A stretch of DNA of 35,553 nt from Pseudomonas sp. PB120 (lineage in GTDB: Bacteria; Pseudomonadota; Gammaproteobacteria; Pseudomonadales; Pseudomonadaceae): contig NZ_RWIN01000035.1 in NCBI RefSeq assembly GCF_009761815.1, positions 1 through 35,553 of the forward strand, written 5' to 3'. Positions 23,960 to 31,957 of the stretch are shown piece after piece. Each line of letters begins with the position of its first letter. The first letter of the stretch is position 1. The notes under the pieces were generated by a model. That model was not told where the DNA came from and did not search any database. It was given only the letters and a program-made list of their open reading frames with translations. Position numbers and translations under genes: made by a program.

Positions 23960-24784
23960 ATGAGCGAACCACGCCTGGAAAACCTGAGTCTGTATTTGCA
24001 ACGCCTGGGGTTCGATGCGCCTCCCGCACCGACGCTGGAAACCCTGCGCCAACTTCAGCTGCGTCACACCGGCGTATTCCCTTTCGAAAACCTCAGTACA
24101 TTGTCGGGCGAGCCGGTGCTCATCGACTTGCCATCCATTGAGCAGAAAGTCCTGCACGCGGGGCGTGGTGGTTACTGCTACGAACTCAATAACCTGTTTC
24201 TGGCGTTGCTACAGACGCTGGGTTTCGATGCGCGAGGCATCAGTGGCCGGGTTGTGATGGGCCAGCCCGAAGGCGCATGGACGGCTCGTACGCATCGCTT
24301 GAGCCTGGTGATCCTGGACGGCGTGCGCTACATCACCGACGTCGGCTTCGGTGGCATGGTGCCGACCGCGCCGCTGCTGCTCGATACGCCGGACGAACAG
24401 CTCACCCCGCACGAACCCTATCGCATCGAACAGCATGTCGATGGCTACACCCTGCGCGCCAACGTCGCCGGCGAATGGCGGGCGATGTACCTCTTCGACC
24501 TGCAACGCCAGGAAGACATCGACTACACCATCGGCAACTGGTACGTCTCGACCCATCCAGAGTCATCCTTTGTTAAACAATTGATGGTGGCCCGCACGGG
24601 AGAGGGATGGCGGCGCACGTTGAACAACGGCAGCTTCGCGATTCATCGAATCGGCAGCGAGACTGAGCGCCGGCAAGTGGCGGATGTCGATGAGTTGCTG
24701 GAATTGCTGAGCCGCGAGTTCGGGATTCGGGTGCCCGAATCTGTAACGCTCAAACAAACGCTGAAGCGATTGCTGTCGTCTTGA
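23960..24784 (+). CDS. nat: Arylamine N-acetyltransferase
   Basis: A 274-residue NAT enzyme. It transfers the acetyl group of acetyl-CoA to arylamines, arylhydroxylamines and hydrazines by a ping-pong mechanism. The catalytic triad is clear: C73 in GRGGYCYELN, H112 in ARTHRLSL and D127 in ITDVGFGG. The length is typical (270-290). AGAAGGA precedes the ATG at 23960; the open frame extends upstream without family similarity. It converges with the brnTA toxin-antitoxin operon with only 5 nt between the stops. Confidence 0.95.
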   Translation: MSEPRLENLSLYLQRLGFDAPPAPTLETLRQLQLRHTGVFPFENLSTLSGEPVLIDLPSIEQKVLHAGRGGYCYELNNLFLALLQTLGFDARGISGRVVMGQPEGAWTARTHRLSLVILDGVRYITDVGFGGMVPTAPLLLDTPDEQLTPHEPYRIEQHVDGYTLRANVAGEWRAMYLFDLQRQEDIDYTIGNWYVSTHPESSFVKQLMVARTGEGWRRTLNNGSFAIHRIGSETERRQVADVDELLELLSREFGIRVPESVTLKQTLKRLLSS

Positions 24785-24789
24785 GTCAC

Positions 24790-25122
24790 TCAAGGCTCCA
24801 GTACGCGATGGATTTCGCTCAAGACCTCTGACAATTTTTTCTCCAGGCTTTTTAGCTCGGCGGCGGTTATCCCCTCTTTGAAATGCCCGGCATTCGCGAT
24901 AGCGGTGTATGGGCTGGAGATCGCGCTTTTACTGCCGTCGCCGAGCAGGGCCTGGCGCAGGGTGTTGTTGATCACCGTCTGATAACCAAACCCTTCACTC
25001 TCGGCCAAGGCGCGGGCCGCTTCGATAACGACGTCATCGAGCATGATGGTGATTCGGGTTTTTCCTTTGGTGGAGGCAACGGCTCCACGTTTGGCATTGC
25101 TGAAATCGTATTCGTCTTTCAT
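24790..25122 (-). CDS. brnA: BrnA-type ribbon-helix-helix antitoxin
   Basis: A 110-residue antitoxin of the BrnA family. The N-terminus reads MKDEYDFSNAKRG, the hallmark of the group. It is followed by a ribbon-helix-helix domain: TRITIMLDDVVIEAARALAE, then GYQTVINNTLRQAL. BrnA binds the BrnT ribonuclease and represses its own operon. The protein is longer than a minimal BrnA, with about 40 extra C-terminal residues, charged and helix-forming (AELKSLEKKLSEVLSEIHRVL). The start lies 3 nt after the brnT stop, so translation is probably coupled. Confidence 0.85.
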   Translation of the reverse strand: MKDEYDFSNAKRGAVASTKGKTRITIMLDDVVIEAARALAESEGFGYQTVINNTLRQALLGDGSKSAISSPYTAIANAGHFKEGITAAELKSLEKKLSEVLSEIHRVLEP

Positions 25123-25125
25123 GGG

Positions 25126-25467
25126 TCAAGCCTCCCTGTATCGGCGCTGCTCGTTGTGGGTCGCGATGCGCGCGGAAATTATTCGAACGAAATTCGGATC
25201 GCGATAGGTGTAAGCAACGACCAACAAGCGCCCCTTGGCATCCAGCCCCATGATGATCCAGCGCTGCTCATCATGGTGGTTGTCCTGCACCGAGAGCGCT
25301 CTCTCGTCATAAAACACGGCCTCCGTTTCCGCGAGGCTGATCCCTTGGTGCTTTAATTTGTTAGCGGCGTTCTTTGCCTTGTGATACTGAATTTCGAATG
25401 ACTTAATTATGCATACTTTATATGTATAGGCGAGAGGCAACCGTACCGTTGGTCGCTTGGAATCCAA
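25126..25467 (-). CDS. brnT: BrnT-type ribonuclease toxin (start uncertain)
   Basis: A BrnT-family toxin, a small RelE-fold ribonuclease that blocks translation until neutralised by BrnA. The family core runs from FEIQYHKAKNAANKLKHQG through ETEAVFYDERAL, QRWIIMGLDAKGRLLVVAYT to VRIISARIATHNEQRRY. The full open frame is 113 residues, about 20 longer than usual. No in-frame ATG or GTG lies near the expected start: the choices are TTG at 25467, TTG at 25437, or a rare ATT near 25407. The AT-rich stretch 25407-25432, which looks like the operon promoter/operator, lies inside the longer frame. Toxin-first order fits BrnTA. Its regulation should be repression by the BrnTA complex. Confidence 0.8.
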   Translation of the reverse strand: MDSKRPTVRLPLAYTYKVCIIKSFEIQYHKAKNAANKLKHQGISLAETEAVFYDERALSVQDNHHDEQRWIIMGLDAKGRLLVVAYTYRDPNFVRIISARIATHNEQRRYREA

Positions 25468-25579
25468 AGCCTAGCGGGTAAGGTAGAAGGCGTTCGAAGG
25501 ATGTATTTCAAGGTTTTTTGGGCGGGGGAGTCTGAGCAGTGAAAGGCACAAATGGACACATGTTCATAATCTGACTGGT

Positions 25580-25595
25580 GAGTTGTATACAACTC
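25580..25595. promoter_or_regulatory. 16-bp perfect palindrome upstream of the permease gene
   Basis: GAGTTGTATACAACTC is a perfect palindrome 66 nt before the permease ATG. Its TTGTATACAA core is typical of operators of GntR-family (FCD subgroup) regulators. A partial second copy, TTGCATACAG, is at 25617-25626, about three helical turns away. No GntR gene is in the window. Confidence 0.55.
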
Positions 25596-25660
25596 TATAG
25601 ACATTTGTCCTGAGTCTTGCATACAGTGTGCGCATAACAAAAACCAGGGAACCCCCTAAC

Positions 25661-27178
25661 ATGAAAACGCCCCATGTTTCACACCAACGGCCCGAAGACG
25701 AAAATCTCGGGGTCGGCGCGAATATGGCTTACGGCCTGCAACATGTTTTGACCATGTACGGTGGCATCGTTGCGGTGCCGTTGATCATCGGTCAGGCGGC
25801 CGGGCTTTCGCCGGCGGACATCGGTTTGTTGATTGCTGCTTCATTGTTTGCGGGGGGCTTGGCGACGTTGCTGCAGACCCTTGGTTTACCGTTTTTCGGT
25901 TGTCAGTTGCCGCTGGTACAGGGCGTGTCTTTTTCCGGCGTCGCGACCATGGTGGCGATTGTCAGCAGTGGCGGGGAGGGTGGCTTTCAGTCGATCCTGG
26001 GGGCGGTGATTGCGGCGTCCCTGATTGGTTTGCTGATCACGCCGGTGTTCTCGCGGATTACCAAGTTTTTCCCGCCGCTGGTCACGGGCATCGTCATCAC
26101 CACCATCGGCCTGACACTAATGCCGGTCGCCGCCCGCTGGGCTATGGGTGGCAACAGCCATGCCGCGGATTTCGGCAGCATGGCAAACATCGGGCTGGCG
26201 GCGGTGACGCTGGTATTGGTGCTGCTTCTGAGCAAGGTTGGTAGCGCCACCATCTCCCGATTGTCGATTCTGCTGGCCATGGTCATCGGGACGGTGATTG
26301 CGGTATTCCTCGGCATGGCGGACTTTTCGTCCGTCTCGCAGGGACCGATGTTCGGCTTCCCCGCGCCATTCCACTTCGGCATGCCGACCTTCCACTTCGC
26401 GGCGATCCTGTCGATGTGCATCGTGGTCATGGTGACGCTGGTGGAGACCTCGGCCGACATCCTGGCCGTCGGTGAAATCATCGGCACCAAGGTCGATTCC
26501 AAACGCCTGGGCAATGGCCTTCGGGCCGACATGCTATCGAGCATGATCGCACCGATCTTTGGCTCCTTCACTCAAAGCGCCTTCGCCCAGAACGTCGGGC
26601 TGGTGGCGGTGACTGGCATCAAGAGCCGCTTTGTGGTGGCGACCGGTGGCTTGTTCCTGGTAATCCTGGGCCTGCTGCCCTTCATGGGCCGGGTCATCGC
26701 CGCCGTTCCGACTTCCGTCCTTGGCGGCGCCGGTATCGTGTTGTTCGGCACCGTGGCCGCCAGCGGCATTCGTACGCTGTCCAAGGTCGACTACCGCAAC
26801 AACGTCAACCTGATCATCGTCGCCACCTCGATCGGTTTCGGCATGATCCCCATCGCCGCACCGAACTTCTACGATCACTTCCCAAGCTGGTTCGCCACGA
26901 TCTTCCACTCGGGCATCAGCTCCTCGGCGATCATGGCCATCGTGCTCAACCTGACCTTCAACCACCTCACGGCCGGCAACTCCGATCAGCAGTCAGTGTT
27001 CGCTGCCGGCACCGAGCGTGTGTTGCGCTATCAGGACCTGGCCGCATTGCGCGAAGGCGATTACTTCAGTGAAGGCAAGTTGCATGACTGCGACGGTAAG
27101 GAAATCCCGGTGGTAGAGGCCGACCATGGTCATGGAGAGCCACGCGGGGTGCATGTGAAAAGTGGTGAGCATGTCTGA
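25661..27178 (+). CDS. NCS2 nucleobase:cation symporter (xanthine/uric acid permease type)
   Basis: A 505-residue inner-membrane permease of the NCS2/NAT family, with about 14 hydrophobic segments. The family signature Q-N-x-G-x4-T-G is at 310-319 (QNVGLVAVTG), followed by IKSRFVVATGG. The first part, YGLQHVLTMYGGIVAVPLIIG, is also characteristic. The threonine-glycine end of the signature is found in xanthine and uric acid permeases (XanQ, UacT groups). Xanthine or urate is therefore preferred over uracil, but I cannot separate them. AGGGA precedes the ATG. The C-terminal tail is hydrophilic and His-rich. The palindrome at 25580 is the likely control site. It appears monocistronic. Confidence 0.92.
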   Translation: MKTPHVSHQRPEDENLGVGANMAYGLQHVLTMYGGIVAVPLIIGQAAGLSPADIGLLIAASLFAGGLATLLQTLGLPFFGCQLPLVQGVSFSGVATMVAIVSSGGEGGFQSILGAVIAASLIGLLITPVFSRITKFFPPLVTGIVITTIGLTLMPVAARWAMGGNSHAADFGSMANIGLAAVTLVLVLLLSKVGSATISRLSILLAMVIGTVIAVFLGMADFSSVSQGPMFGFPAPFHFGMPTFHFAAILSMCIVVMVTLVETSADILAVGEIIGTKVDSKRLGNGLRADMLSSMIAPIFGSFTQSAFAQNVGLVAVTGIKSRFVVATGGLFLVILGLLPFMGRVIAAVPTSVLGGAGIVLFGTVAASGIRTLSKVDYRNNVNLIIVATSIGFGMIPIAAPNFYDHFPSWFATIFHSGISSSAIMAIVLNLTFNHLTAGNSDQQSVFAAGTERVLRYQDLAALREGDYFSEGKLHDCDGKEIPVVEADHGHGEPRGVHVKSGEHV

Positions 27179-27679
27179 TTGAGCCCTGAGGCGGGGTGAG
27201 TGCCGGGTTGGCACTCGTTCCGCACATGACTGAAAATCAGATCGAGGTCTGCAATTGCGCATCCTTGGGCTCGGCCTCCAGTATTGGCCCCCCATCTCGT
27301 TGGCAGCAGAGGAGCTGGCTCCCTCTGAAGTAGTGACGACTGGCATGCCGGTCGGATTCTGAACCTAAGGTCATTCGTGGCCTGGAGCTAAAGAATCGCT
27401 GCGACTACTCCTCGTAAAATTCAAAAAGGCATCCTTCGGGATGCCTTTTTTATTGACTTGAATTTGGTTTCGCAATGGTACAGCCAGCTCCTGCAATGGG
27501 ATCGCAGACAGACCCTGCTCTGTCATGAATAGCCAAAGGTCTGTCGTCAAATGAAAAGCGCTTCCGATTCGGGGGCTTTTTAATGGCTGCATAAAAAGCC
27601 CCTGGCGATTGAGCCGAGGGATGCGACTGCTGCGCCTGAGTCACGAGTTGCCTGGTACGCCAAGCAGGAGAATAACAAT
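27179..27679. other. 501-nt structured intergenic region
   Basis: No convincing gene is seen. Structures in order: a hairpin GAGTGCC-GGGTT-GGCACTC (27198-27216) just after the permease stop; a sigma-54-like TTGGCAC with GC twelve bases on (27208-27224), weak at the -12 element; the strong terminator at 27423-27451; an 8-bp inverted repeat GACAGACC/GGTCTGTC (27507-27514, 27538-27545); and GGGGCTTTTT/AAAAAGCCCC (27572-27581, 27593-27602). The terminator lies too far from the permease to be its obvious end, so a small RNA ending there is possible. Confidence 0.5.
27423..27451. terminator. Strong bidirectional intrinsic terminator
   Basis: AAAAAGGCATCC-TTCG-GGATGCCTTTTTT forms a perfect stem with a UUCG tetraloop and flanking A and T runs. 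It would stop transcription in either direction. It lies 245 nt after the permease stop and 229 nt before the DUF1329 start. Confidence 0.9.
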
Positions 27680-29002
27680 ATGAAATTCGTGAAATGCCTC
27701 TTGGCTGCTATACCCGTCATGGCGTTGGCCATCGATGCACAAGCTAATGTATCGAGTCAGGAAGCTGCCCGGCTGGGCACCAGTCTGACGTTGGTGGGGG
27801 CTGAAAAGGTCGGCAATGCCGATGGTTCCATCCCGCCTTACAACGGTGGCCTGACCACGGCCCCGGCCAGCTTCAAAACGGGTGATACCATGCGCCCAGA
27901 TCCCTATGCGAACGAAAAGCCGCTGCTGGTGATCAACGGCAAGAACGTGGATCAATACAGGGGAATGCTGAGTGCCACCTCCGTAGCGTTGGCTCGACGT
28001 TACCCCGGCTACCGCATCGACGTGTATCCGACCCACCGCACTGCAGCGCTGCCACAGGCGGTATTGGACAATAGCCGCAAGAACGCCACCGCCGCCAGGT
28101 CTCTTAAAGGTGGGATAGCCTTCGACAATGTACTGCCCGGTGTGCCGTTCCCGATCCCGCAATCAGGCGCCGAGGCGATGTGGAATTTTCTGCTGCGCTT
28201 TCAGGGCGTCAACATCCATTCCAAGTACGACTCGTGGAGCGTCGACGCAGCGGGGGTGCGAAGCCTGGTTGTCACCGGCGAGGCATTCGTCTCCTTTCCG
28301 ATTTACGAGAACATGTCGAAGCCCATCAACAATTCCGACATCTACTACCAGTTGAAACTGTCCTATATAGGACCTGCACGCAGAGCCGGCGAGTCGGTCA
28401 TGCTCAAAAACGCTACCAACCCACTGGAGCGTCCAGGCCGTGCCTGGCAGTACATGCCGGCCCAGCGCCGGGTCAAACAAATTTCGATCCTGGCCTACGA
28501 CACACCCAACCCCGGTACCGCCCGTGCCCTCGAGCTCTATGACTGGACGCTGGTTGGCAAGCAAGAAATGATCGTGCCCTACAACACCTACAAACTGACC
28601 TATGCCCGGGATGCCAAGTCACTGACCACTCCCAATTACATTGCCCCGGACTTCGTCCGCTGGGAAAAACACCGGGTCTATGTCGTGGAGGGCAACCTCA
28701 AGCCAGGTGCAAATCACATCTACCACAAGCGCCGCTTTTACCTGGATGAAGATACCTGGGCCGCAGTGGCCTCCGATCAGTACGACGGCAATGACCAGCT
28801 CTACCGTGGTTCCTTCGCTTTCTTGAGCCAGAGTTATGACCAGCAGGTGCCGGATGCCACCCCATTCATGACGTACGACCTGTCTCTCGGCACCTACAAC
28901 ATCAATGGCGTGGTGGGCCCTCATGGCGGTATCGGCTACATCGAGCCGCTGTCAGCGGCGCTGTGGGTACCGGAGTCCATGGCGGGTACCGGCATTCGTT
29001 AG
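27680..29002 (+). CDS. Exported DUF1329 family protein
   Basis: A 440-residue protein with a signal peptide (about 1-22, ending DAQAN) and a DUF1329 body. Segments typical of the family include LTLVGAEKVGNADGSIPPYNGG, WQYMPAQRRVKQI, YDWTLVGKQEMIVPYN, YVVEGNLKPGANHIYHKR and FYLDEDTWAAVASDQYDG. The fold resembles outer-membrane lipoprotein-sorting (LolB/LppX-like) half-barrels. In pseudomonads, relatives often sit with RND lipid exporters and DUF1302 proteins in hydrophobic-substrate operons. Here neither partner is adjacent; the next gene is a chemoreceptor. GGAGAA precedes the ATG. The leader contains two inverted repeats. The biochemical role is unknown. Confidence 0.88.
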   Translation: MKFVKCLLAAIPVMALAIDAQANVSSQEAARLGTSLTLVGAEKVGNADGSIPPYNGGLTTAPASFKTGDTMRPDPYANEKPLLVINGKNVDQYRGMLSATSVALARRYPGYRIDVYPTHRTAALPQAVLDNSRKNATAARSLKGGIAFDNVLPGVPFPIPQSGAEAMWNFLLRFQGVNIHSKYDSWSVDAAGVRSLVVTGEAFVSFPIYENMSKPINNSDIYYQLKLSYIGPARRAGESVMLKNATNPLERPGRAWQYMPAQRRVKQISILAYDTPNPGTARALELYDWTLVGKQEMIVPYNTYKLTYARDAKSLTTPNYIAPDFVRWEKHRVYVVEGNLKPGANHIYHKRRFYLDEDTWAAVASDQYDGNDQLYRGSFAFLSQSYDQQVPDATPFMTYDLSLGTYNINGVVGPHGGIGYIEPLSAALWVPESMAGTGIR

Positions 29003-29070
29003 GGCCAGGATGGCCCGGCTTCGTTCACAGGCTCCCCTCATACTAATAATCCGAAAAGGAATCGCACTCA

Positions 29071-30636
29071 ATGCGTGTGAATTTGCCCGTAACCGAGCAA
29101 GAAAGAGTATTCCCTGCCGAACAACGATTGATCTCCACGACCGATCTGGATAGCCGAATCACTTACTGCAATGACGCCTTTGTTGCCATCAGCGGTTTCA
29201 CTCTTGACGAACTGGTCGGCCAGACCCATAACCTGGTTCGACACCCGGATATGCCACCGGGAGTGTTTATCCATATGTGGCACACCATCAAGCAAGGCAA
29301 GCCCTGGATGGGTTTGCTGAAAAACCGCTCGAAAAACGGTGATTTCTATTGGGTCAGTACTTACGTCACGGCAATCTTTGAAAACGGACGCATTAGCGGT
29401 TACGAATCGGTTTGCTCGGTGCCCAGCCGCGACCGGGTTCGCCGGGCAGCAGCAGTGTATGCAAGGATGCGGGCCGGCAAGCCGATTGTGTCGCTAAGTG
29501 CCCGCCTTTTCCGTCCACTGAAACACGGCTGGCCATTCCTGATGGCAGGAGCAGTGTCACTATCAGGTGATCAATGGCTTCCAAAAGCGGCCGCCCAGGG
29601 GGTACTTGTGGCGAGCCTGATGCTCGCCTGGTACCTGTTCGAGTCCCGACATCGCCTAACCATCGAGCGCACCCTGGCCGAGCACCCGAAAGCATTTTCC
29701 GATCCGCTGGTCGCGCTCACCTTTAGCGAAAACCACGGGCCCCAAGGGCGCCTGGATATGGCCATGCTTAGTGAGGGAGCACGCTTGCAGACAGCCTTGA
29801 CCAGGCTTGTCGATGCCGGGGTCAATGTAAAGGCAAAGGCTGCGCAGTCCAGCGAACTCTCCGGTTCGCAAGCGCAGTCGCTTGATCGTCAGCGCAGCGA
29901 AACGGACCAGTCCGCCGCCGCCATTTCACAGATGGCCGCCACCAATCAGCAGGTGACTCAAAACGTCATCAGCACTGCGCATGCCGCCTCCGAGGCCCAC
30001 CAGTTGACCAAGGAAGGCAGTGAACTGGCCCTGCAAAGTCTGCATGCCATGGAAGCTATGTACGCGGCCGTCAACGAGATCGACAAGGCAGTCAATGCCT
30101 TGGCAAGTGAGACGCAATCGATCGGCAACGTCGTGGATGTCATCACGTCCATAGCCGAACAGACCAACCTGCTGGCGCTCAACGCAGCGATTGAAGCGGC
30201 CCGGGCGGGTGAGCAAGGTCGAGGCTTCGCGGTGGTTGCAGACGAGGTGCGCTCTCTGGCACAACGCACCCGCGTATCCACTGAGCAGATCCACGGCATC
30301 ATCGCTTCGCTGTATGTCGGTGCAGATCGCGCGGTATCAACAGCCAGCCGGGGTGAGCAGATTTCCCGTGAAAGCATGCAGCGTGCCGAAGCTGTGCAGT
30401 CGGCCCTGGTCGGCATCAGTCAAGCCGTCAGCCGGATTACCGATATGAGCCAGCAGATGGCGTCCGCCTCAGAAGAGCAACGTCACGTGACCGAAGACAT
30501 CAACCAACAGATCACGCGTATTGCTCAATTGTGTGACCACAGCGCCGGACAGGCTGAGCAAGGCGCCGCGATCAGTCAGGATCTGGAAGTGATGGCTGAT
30601 TATCTGTACGGCCTGGCGGAGCGTTTTAGCCGATAG
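29071..30636 (+). CDS. Aer-like PAS-domain methyl-accepting chemotaxis protein
   Basis: A 521-residue chemoreceptor of the Aer type. The N-terminal cytoplasmic PAS domain (about 15-120: [30 protein letters not shown], then [12 protein letters not shown]) probably binds FAD or another cofactor and senses redox state. Two hydrophobic segments near 150-190 anchor it to the inner membrane with little periplasmic exposure. The signalling domain carries the highly conserved hairpin tip ([20 protein letters not shown], then [17 protein letters not shown]) that contacts CheA/CheW. No C-terminal methyltransferase-tether pentapeptide is seen. The ATG at 29071 follows AAAAGGAA. It starts 68 nt after the DUF1329 stop and may share its transcript. 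Pseudomonads have several Aer paralogues. Confidence 0.93.
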   Translation: MRVNLPVTEQERVFPAEQRLISTTDLDSRITYCNDAFVAISGFTLDELVGQTHNLVRHPDMPPGVFIHMWHTIKQGKPWMGLLKNRSKNGDFYWVSTYVTAIFENGRISGYESVCSVPSRDRVRRAAAVYARMRAGKPIVSLSARLFRPLKHGWPFLMAGAVSLSGDQWLPKAAAQGVLVASLMLAWYLFESRHRLTIERTLAEHPKAFSDPLVALTFSENHGPQGRLDMAMLSEGARLQTALTRLVDAGVNVKAKAAQSSELSGSQAQSLDRQRSETDQSAAAISQMAATNQQVTQNVISTAHAASEAHQLTKEGSELALQSLHAMEAMYAAVNEIDKAVNALASETQSIGNVVDVITSIAEQTNLLALNAAIEAARAGEQGRGFAVVADEVRSLAQRTRVSTEQIHGIIASLYVGADRAVSTASRGEQISRESMQRAEAVQSALVGISQAVSRITDMSQQMASASEEQRHVTEDINQQITRIAQLCDHSAGQAEQGAAISQDLEVMADYLYGLAERFSR

Positions 30637-30743
30637 ACATGGGCGTAGCGCTCTCTATGTAATTGGATGGACTCGCCCAAACCGAGGCGTCTGTGCGCCA
30701 CGGTGGCATTCTTATAGAAGCCAGCGACAGCGAGGGCGAGGCC

Positions 30744-30881
30744 ATGAAAAAGCATACGACGATCAATCAGTCTTTGTCAGCCGATGTGGTGGCATGCACC
30801 ACCGTTGCGGTGGATCTTGCCAAAAGGGTCTTTCAGCTGGCCGGGGAGGATGCCCTCGGTAATGGTGCCGTTAGGCGATAG
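30744..30881 (+). pseudogene. IS110-family transposase N-terminal remnant
   Basis: A 45-codon frame from MKKHTTINQ contains TTVAVDLAKRVFQLAGED, the N-terminal DEDD-domain start (DLAK-VFQ) of IS110-family transposases. It ends at NGAVRR followed by a stop. The remaining roughly 300 residues are absent and no further transposase coding was recognised up to the tRNA. It is a degenerate insertion-sequence fragment. The exact element borders cannot be set. Confidence 0.7.
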
Positions 30882-31032
30882 TTTGCTCGTCCTGCAACAT
30901 TTCGCTGGCGAAGGCCCGCTGCTTTGCCGGGCACATTGAGTGCCGCTGTCTCGCATGTAAATCGTCATCAACTGTTCATTAGATGAAGTGTTTAGCAGAA
31001 ATGAATTGTTGAGCAATTCGTTGAGCAGAAAC

Positions 31033-31062
31033 AAAAAAGGCCAGCTATGCGCTGGCCTTTTT
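31033..31062. terminator. Intrinsic terminator downstream of tRNA-Asn
   Basis: AAAAAAGGCCAGC-TATGC-GCTGGCCTTTTT forms a 7-bp GC stem extended by A/T runs. On the minus strand it lies 13 nt past the tRNA 3' end and would end its transcript. It can act in both directions. Confidence 0.85.
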
Positions 31063-31074
31063 CGTTGATTTTAC

Positions 31075-31150
<76 letters not shown>

Positions 31151-31159
31151 ATAGCGCGT

Positions 31160-31187
31160 ATGTTACTGATTCAAAAAGAGAAGTCAA
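31160..31187 (-). promoter_or_regulatory. Sigma-70 promoter of tRNA-Asn
   Basis: On the minus strand, TTGACT (31187-31182) and TAACAT (31165-31160) are separated by 16 nt. The -10 ends 9 nt before the mature tRNA 5' end. Position and both hexamers fit a housekeeping promoter. Confidence 0.75.
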
Positions 31188-31333
31188 GCATCAGTTAGCA
31201 CTTTAATGGAATCATGAAGACGGACGGTGGTTTCTCGGGTGTTGGCGGTTACCAGAATCGCCTCAGCGGGCTACCATGACCGCCCGGAAGTGGTTACACG
31301 CGCTGCCGGCCATTCGCCGAAAAGGTACGCGCC

Positions 31334-31381
31334 ATGAATCACCCAATCCTCACGTCCCGACACCATGGGGTGTTCGCATGA
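31334..31381 (+). CDS. 15-codon leader ORF overlapping the next start
   Basis: ATG at 31334 opens a 15-codon frame (MNHPILTSRHHGVFA) whose TGA overlaps the ATG of the following gene as ATGA (31378-31381). AAGGT lies about 8 nt before it. This geometry suggests translational coupling or a regulatory leader peptide. No protein evidence is possible at this length. Confidence 0.35.
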   Translation: MNHPILTSRHHGVFA

Positions 31382-31608
31382 GCATCGCCCAGATCAGCTT
31401 GCCCAAGGGTGTCGGCCCGCACGCCGAAAAACTGTTCGATGCAATCACGCAGGCCAGTACCGCTGATGAACTGAACCGTGCCGGTGGCAAGGCCGAAGGG
31501 TTTGTCCTGGGGCTGGAAAGCACCAAGGCAATCAAGAGTCAGGTCGCTGAATCGCTCTACGTCGCCTATGACGACGCCGCCAGCCAGCGCGCGACCGAAT
31601 TGGCTTAA
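31378..31608 (+). CDS. Conserved small hypothetical protein, 76 aa
   Basis: A 76-residue soluble protein, MSIAQISLPKGVGPHAEKLF onward, predicted largely helical (AEKLFDAITQASTADELNRA, ALESTKAIKSQVAESLYVAY-like segments). It has no recognised domain, signal or membrane helix. The ATG at 31378 is preferred over the longer frame from 31276, because it overlaps the stop of a small leader ORF and gives a compact protein. GGGGTG is 5-10 nt upstream. Its stop overlaps the stop of the convergent small gene by four bases (TTAA, 31605-31608). I recognise the type as a Pseudomonas hypothetical but can give no function. Confidence 0.65.
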   Translation: MSIAQISLPKGVGPHAEKLFDAITQASTADELNRAGGKAEGFVLGLESTKAIKSQVAESLYVAYDDAASQRATELA

Positions 31609-31814
31609 CCGCCGAAAGTCAGCGTGCCGAGCATCAGTTTGGCGTAAAGCGCTGTCGCGCCCAATTGCACCAGCCACAGGGCCAGGCCGCCGAGGAATAC
31701 ACCGGCTGCGACTTGCAGCACCAGATTGTTGCCGCGTTTGGCCGGGGTGCGGGGGATGAAGTCATTCACGTCATCCAGGTCATCGCGCTCAGCGCGTAGG
31801 TCATCGTTTTTCAT
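31605..31814 (-). CDS. Small single-pass membrane protein, 69 aa
   Basis: A 69-residue protein with an acidic, charged N-terminal third (MKNDDLRAERDDLDDVNDF), a basic turn (RTPAKRG) and one hydrophobic helix of about 25 residues (VLQVAAGVFLGGLALWLVQLGATAL). The topology would place the charged part in the cytoplasm. AAGAGAA precedes the ATG. No domain is recognised. It converges tail-to-tail with the 76-residue gene, sharing the TTAA at their stops. The upstream 143 nt hold the aminotransferase terminator. Confidence 0.65.
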   Translation of the reverse strand: MKNDDLRAERDDLDDVNDFIPRTPAKRGNNLVLQVAAGVFLGGLALWLVQLGATALYAKLMLGTLTFGG

Positions 31815-31910
31815 GTGGGTTCTCTTGGAAAATCTCGGGTGTACGCAAACCTGTCGCTGTGCAGTCTAGAGCGCTCGGTCATGAGGTCGAGAATTATCTG
31901 TGACAAATAA

Positions 31911-31941
31911 AAAACGGGAAGCTCAAAAGCTTCCCGTTTTT
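31911..31941 (-). terminator. Terminator of the aminotransferase gene
   Basis: AAAACGGGAAGC-TCAAAA-GCTTCCCGTTTTT forms a 12-bp perfect stem with a T-run on both strands. It lies 17 nt after the minus-strand stop at 31958. Confidence 0.9.
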
Positions 31942-31957
31942 CGTATCACAACAAGAC

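Noticed and set aside
27450..27644. Minus-strand frames of 64 and 73 codons in the 27.2-27.7 kb gap
   Set aside because: They run through the strong terminator and inverted repeats, lack good ribosome sites and resemble no family I know.
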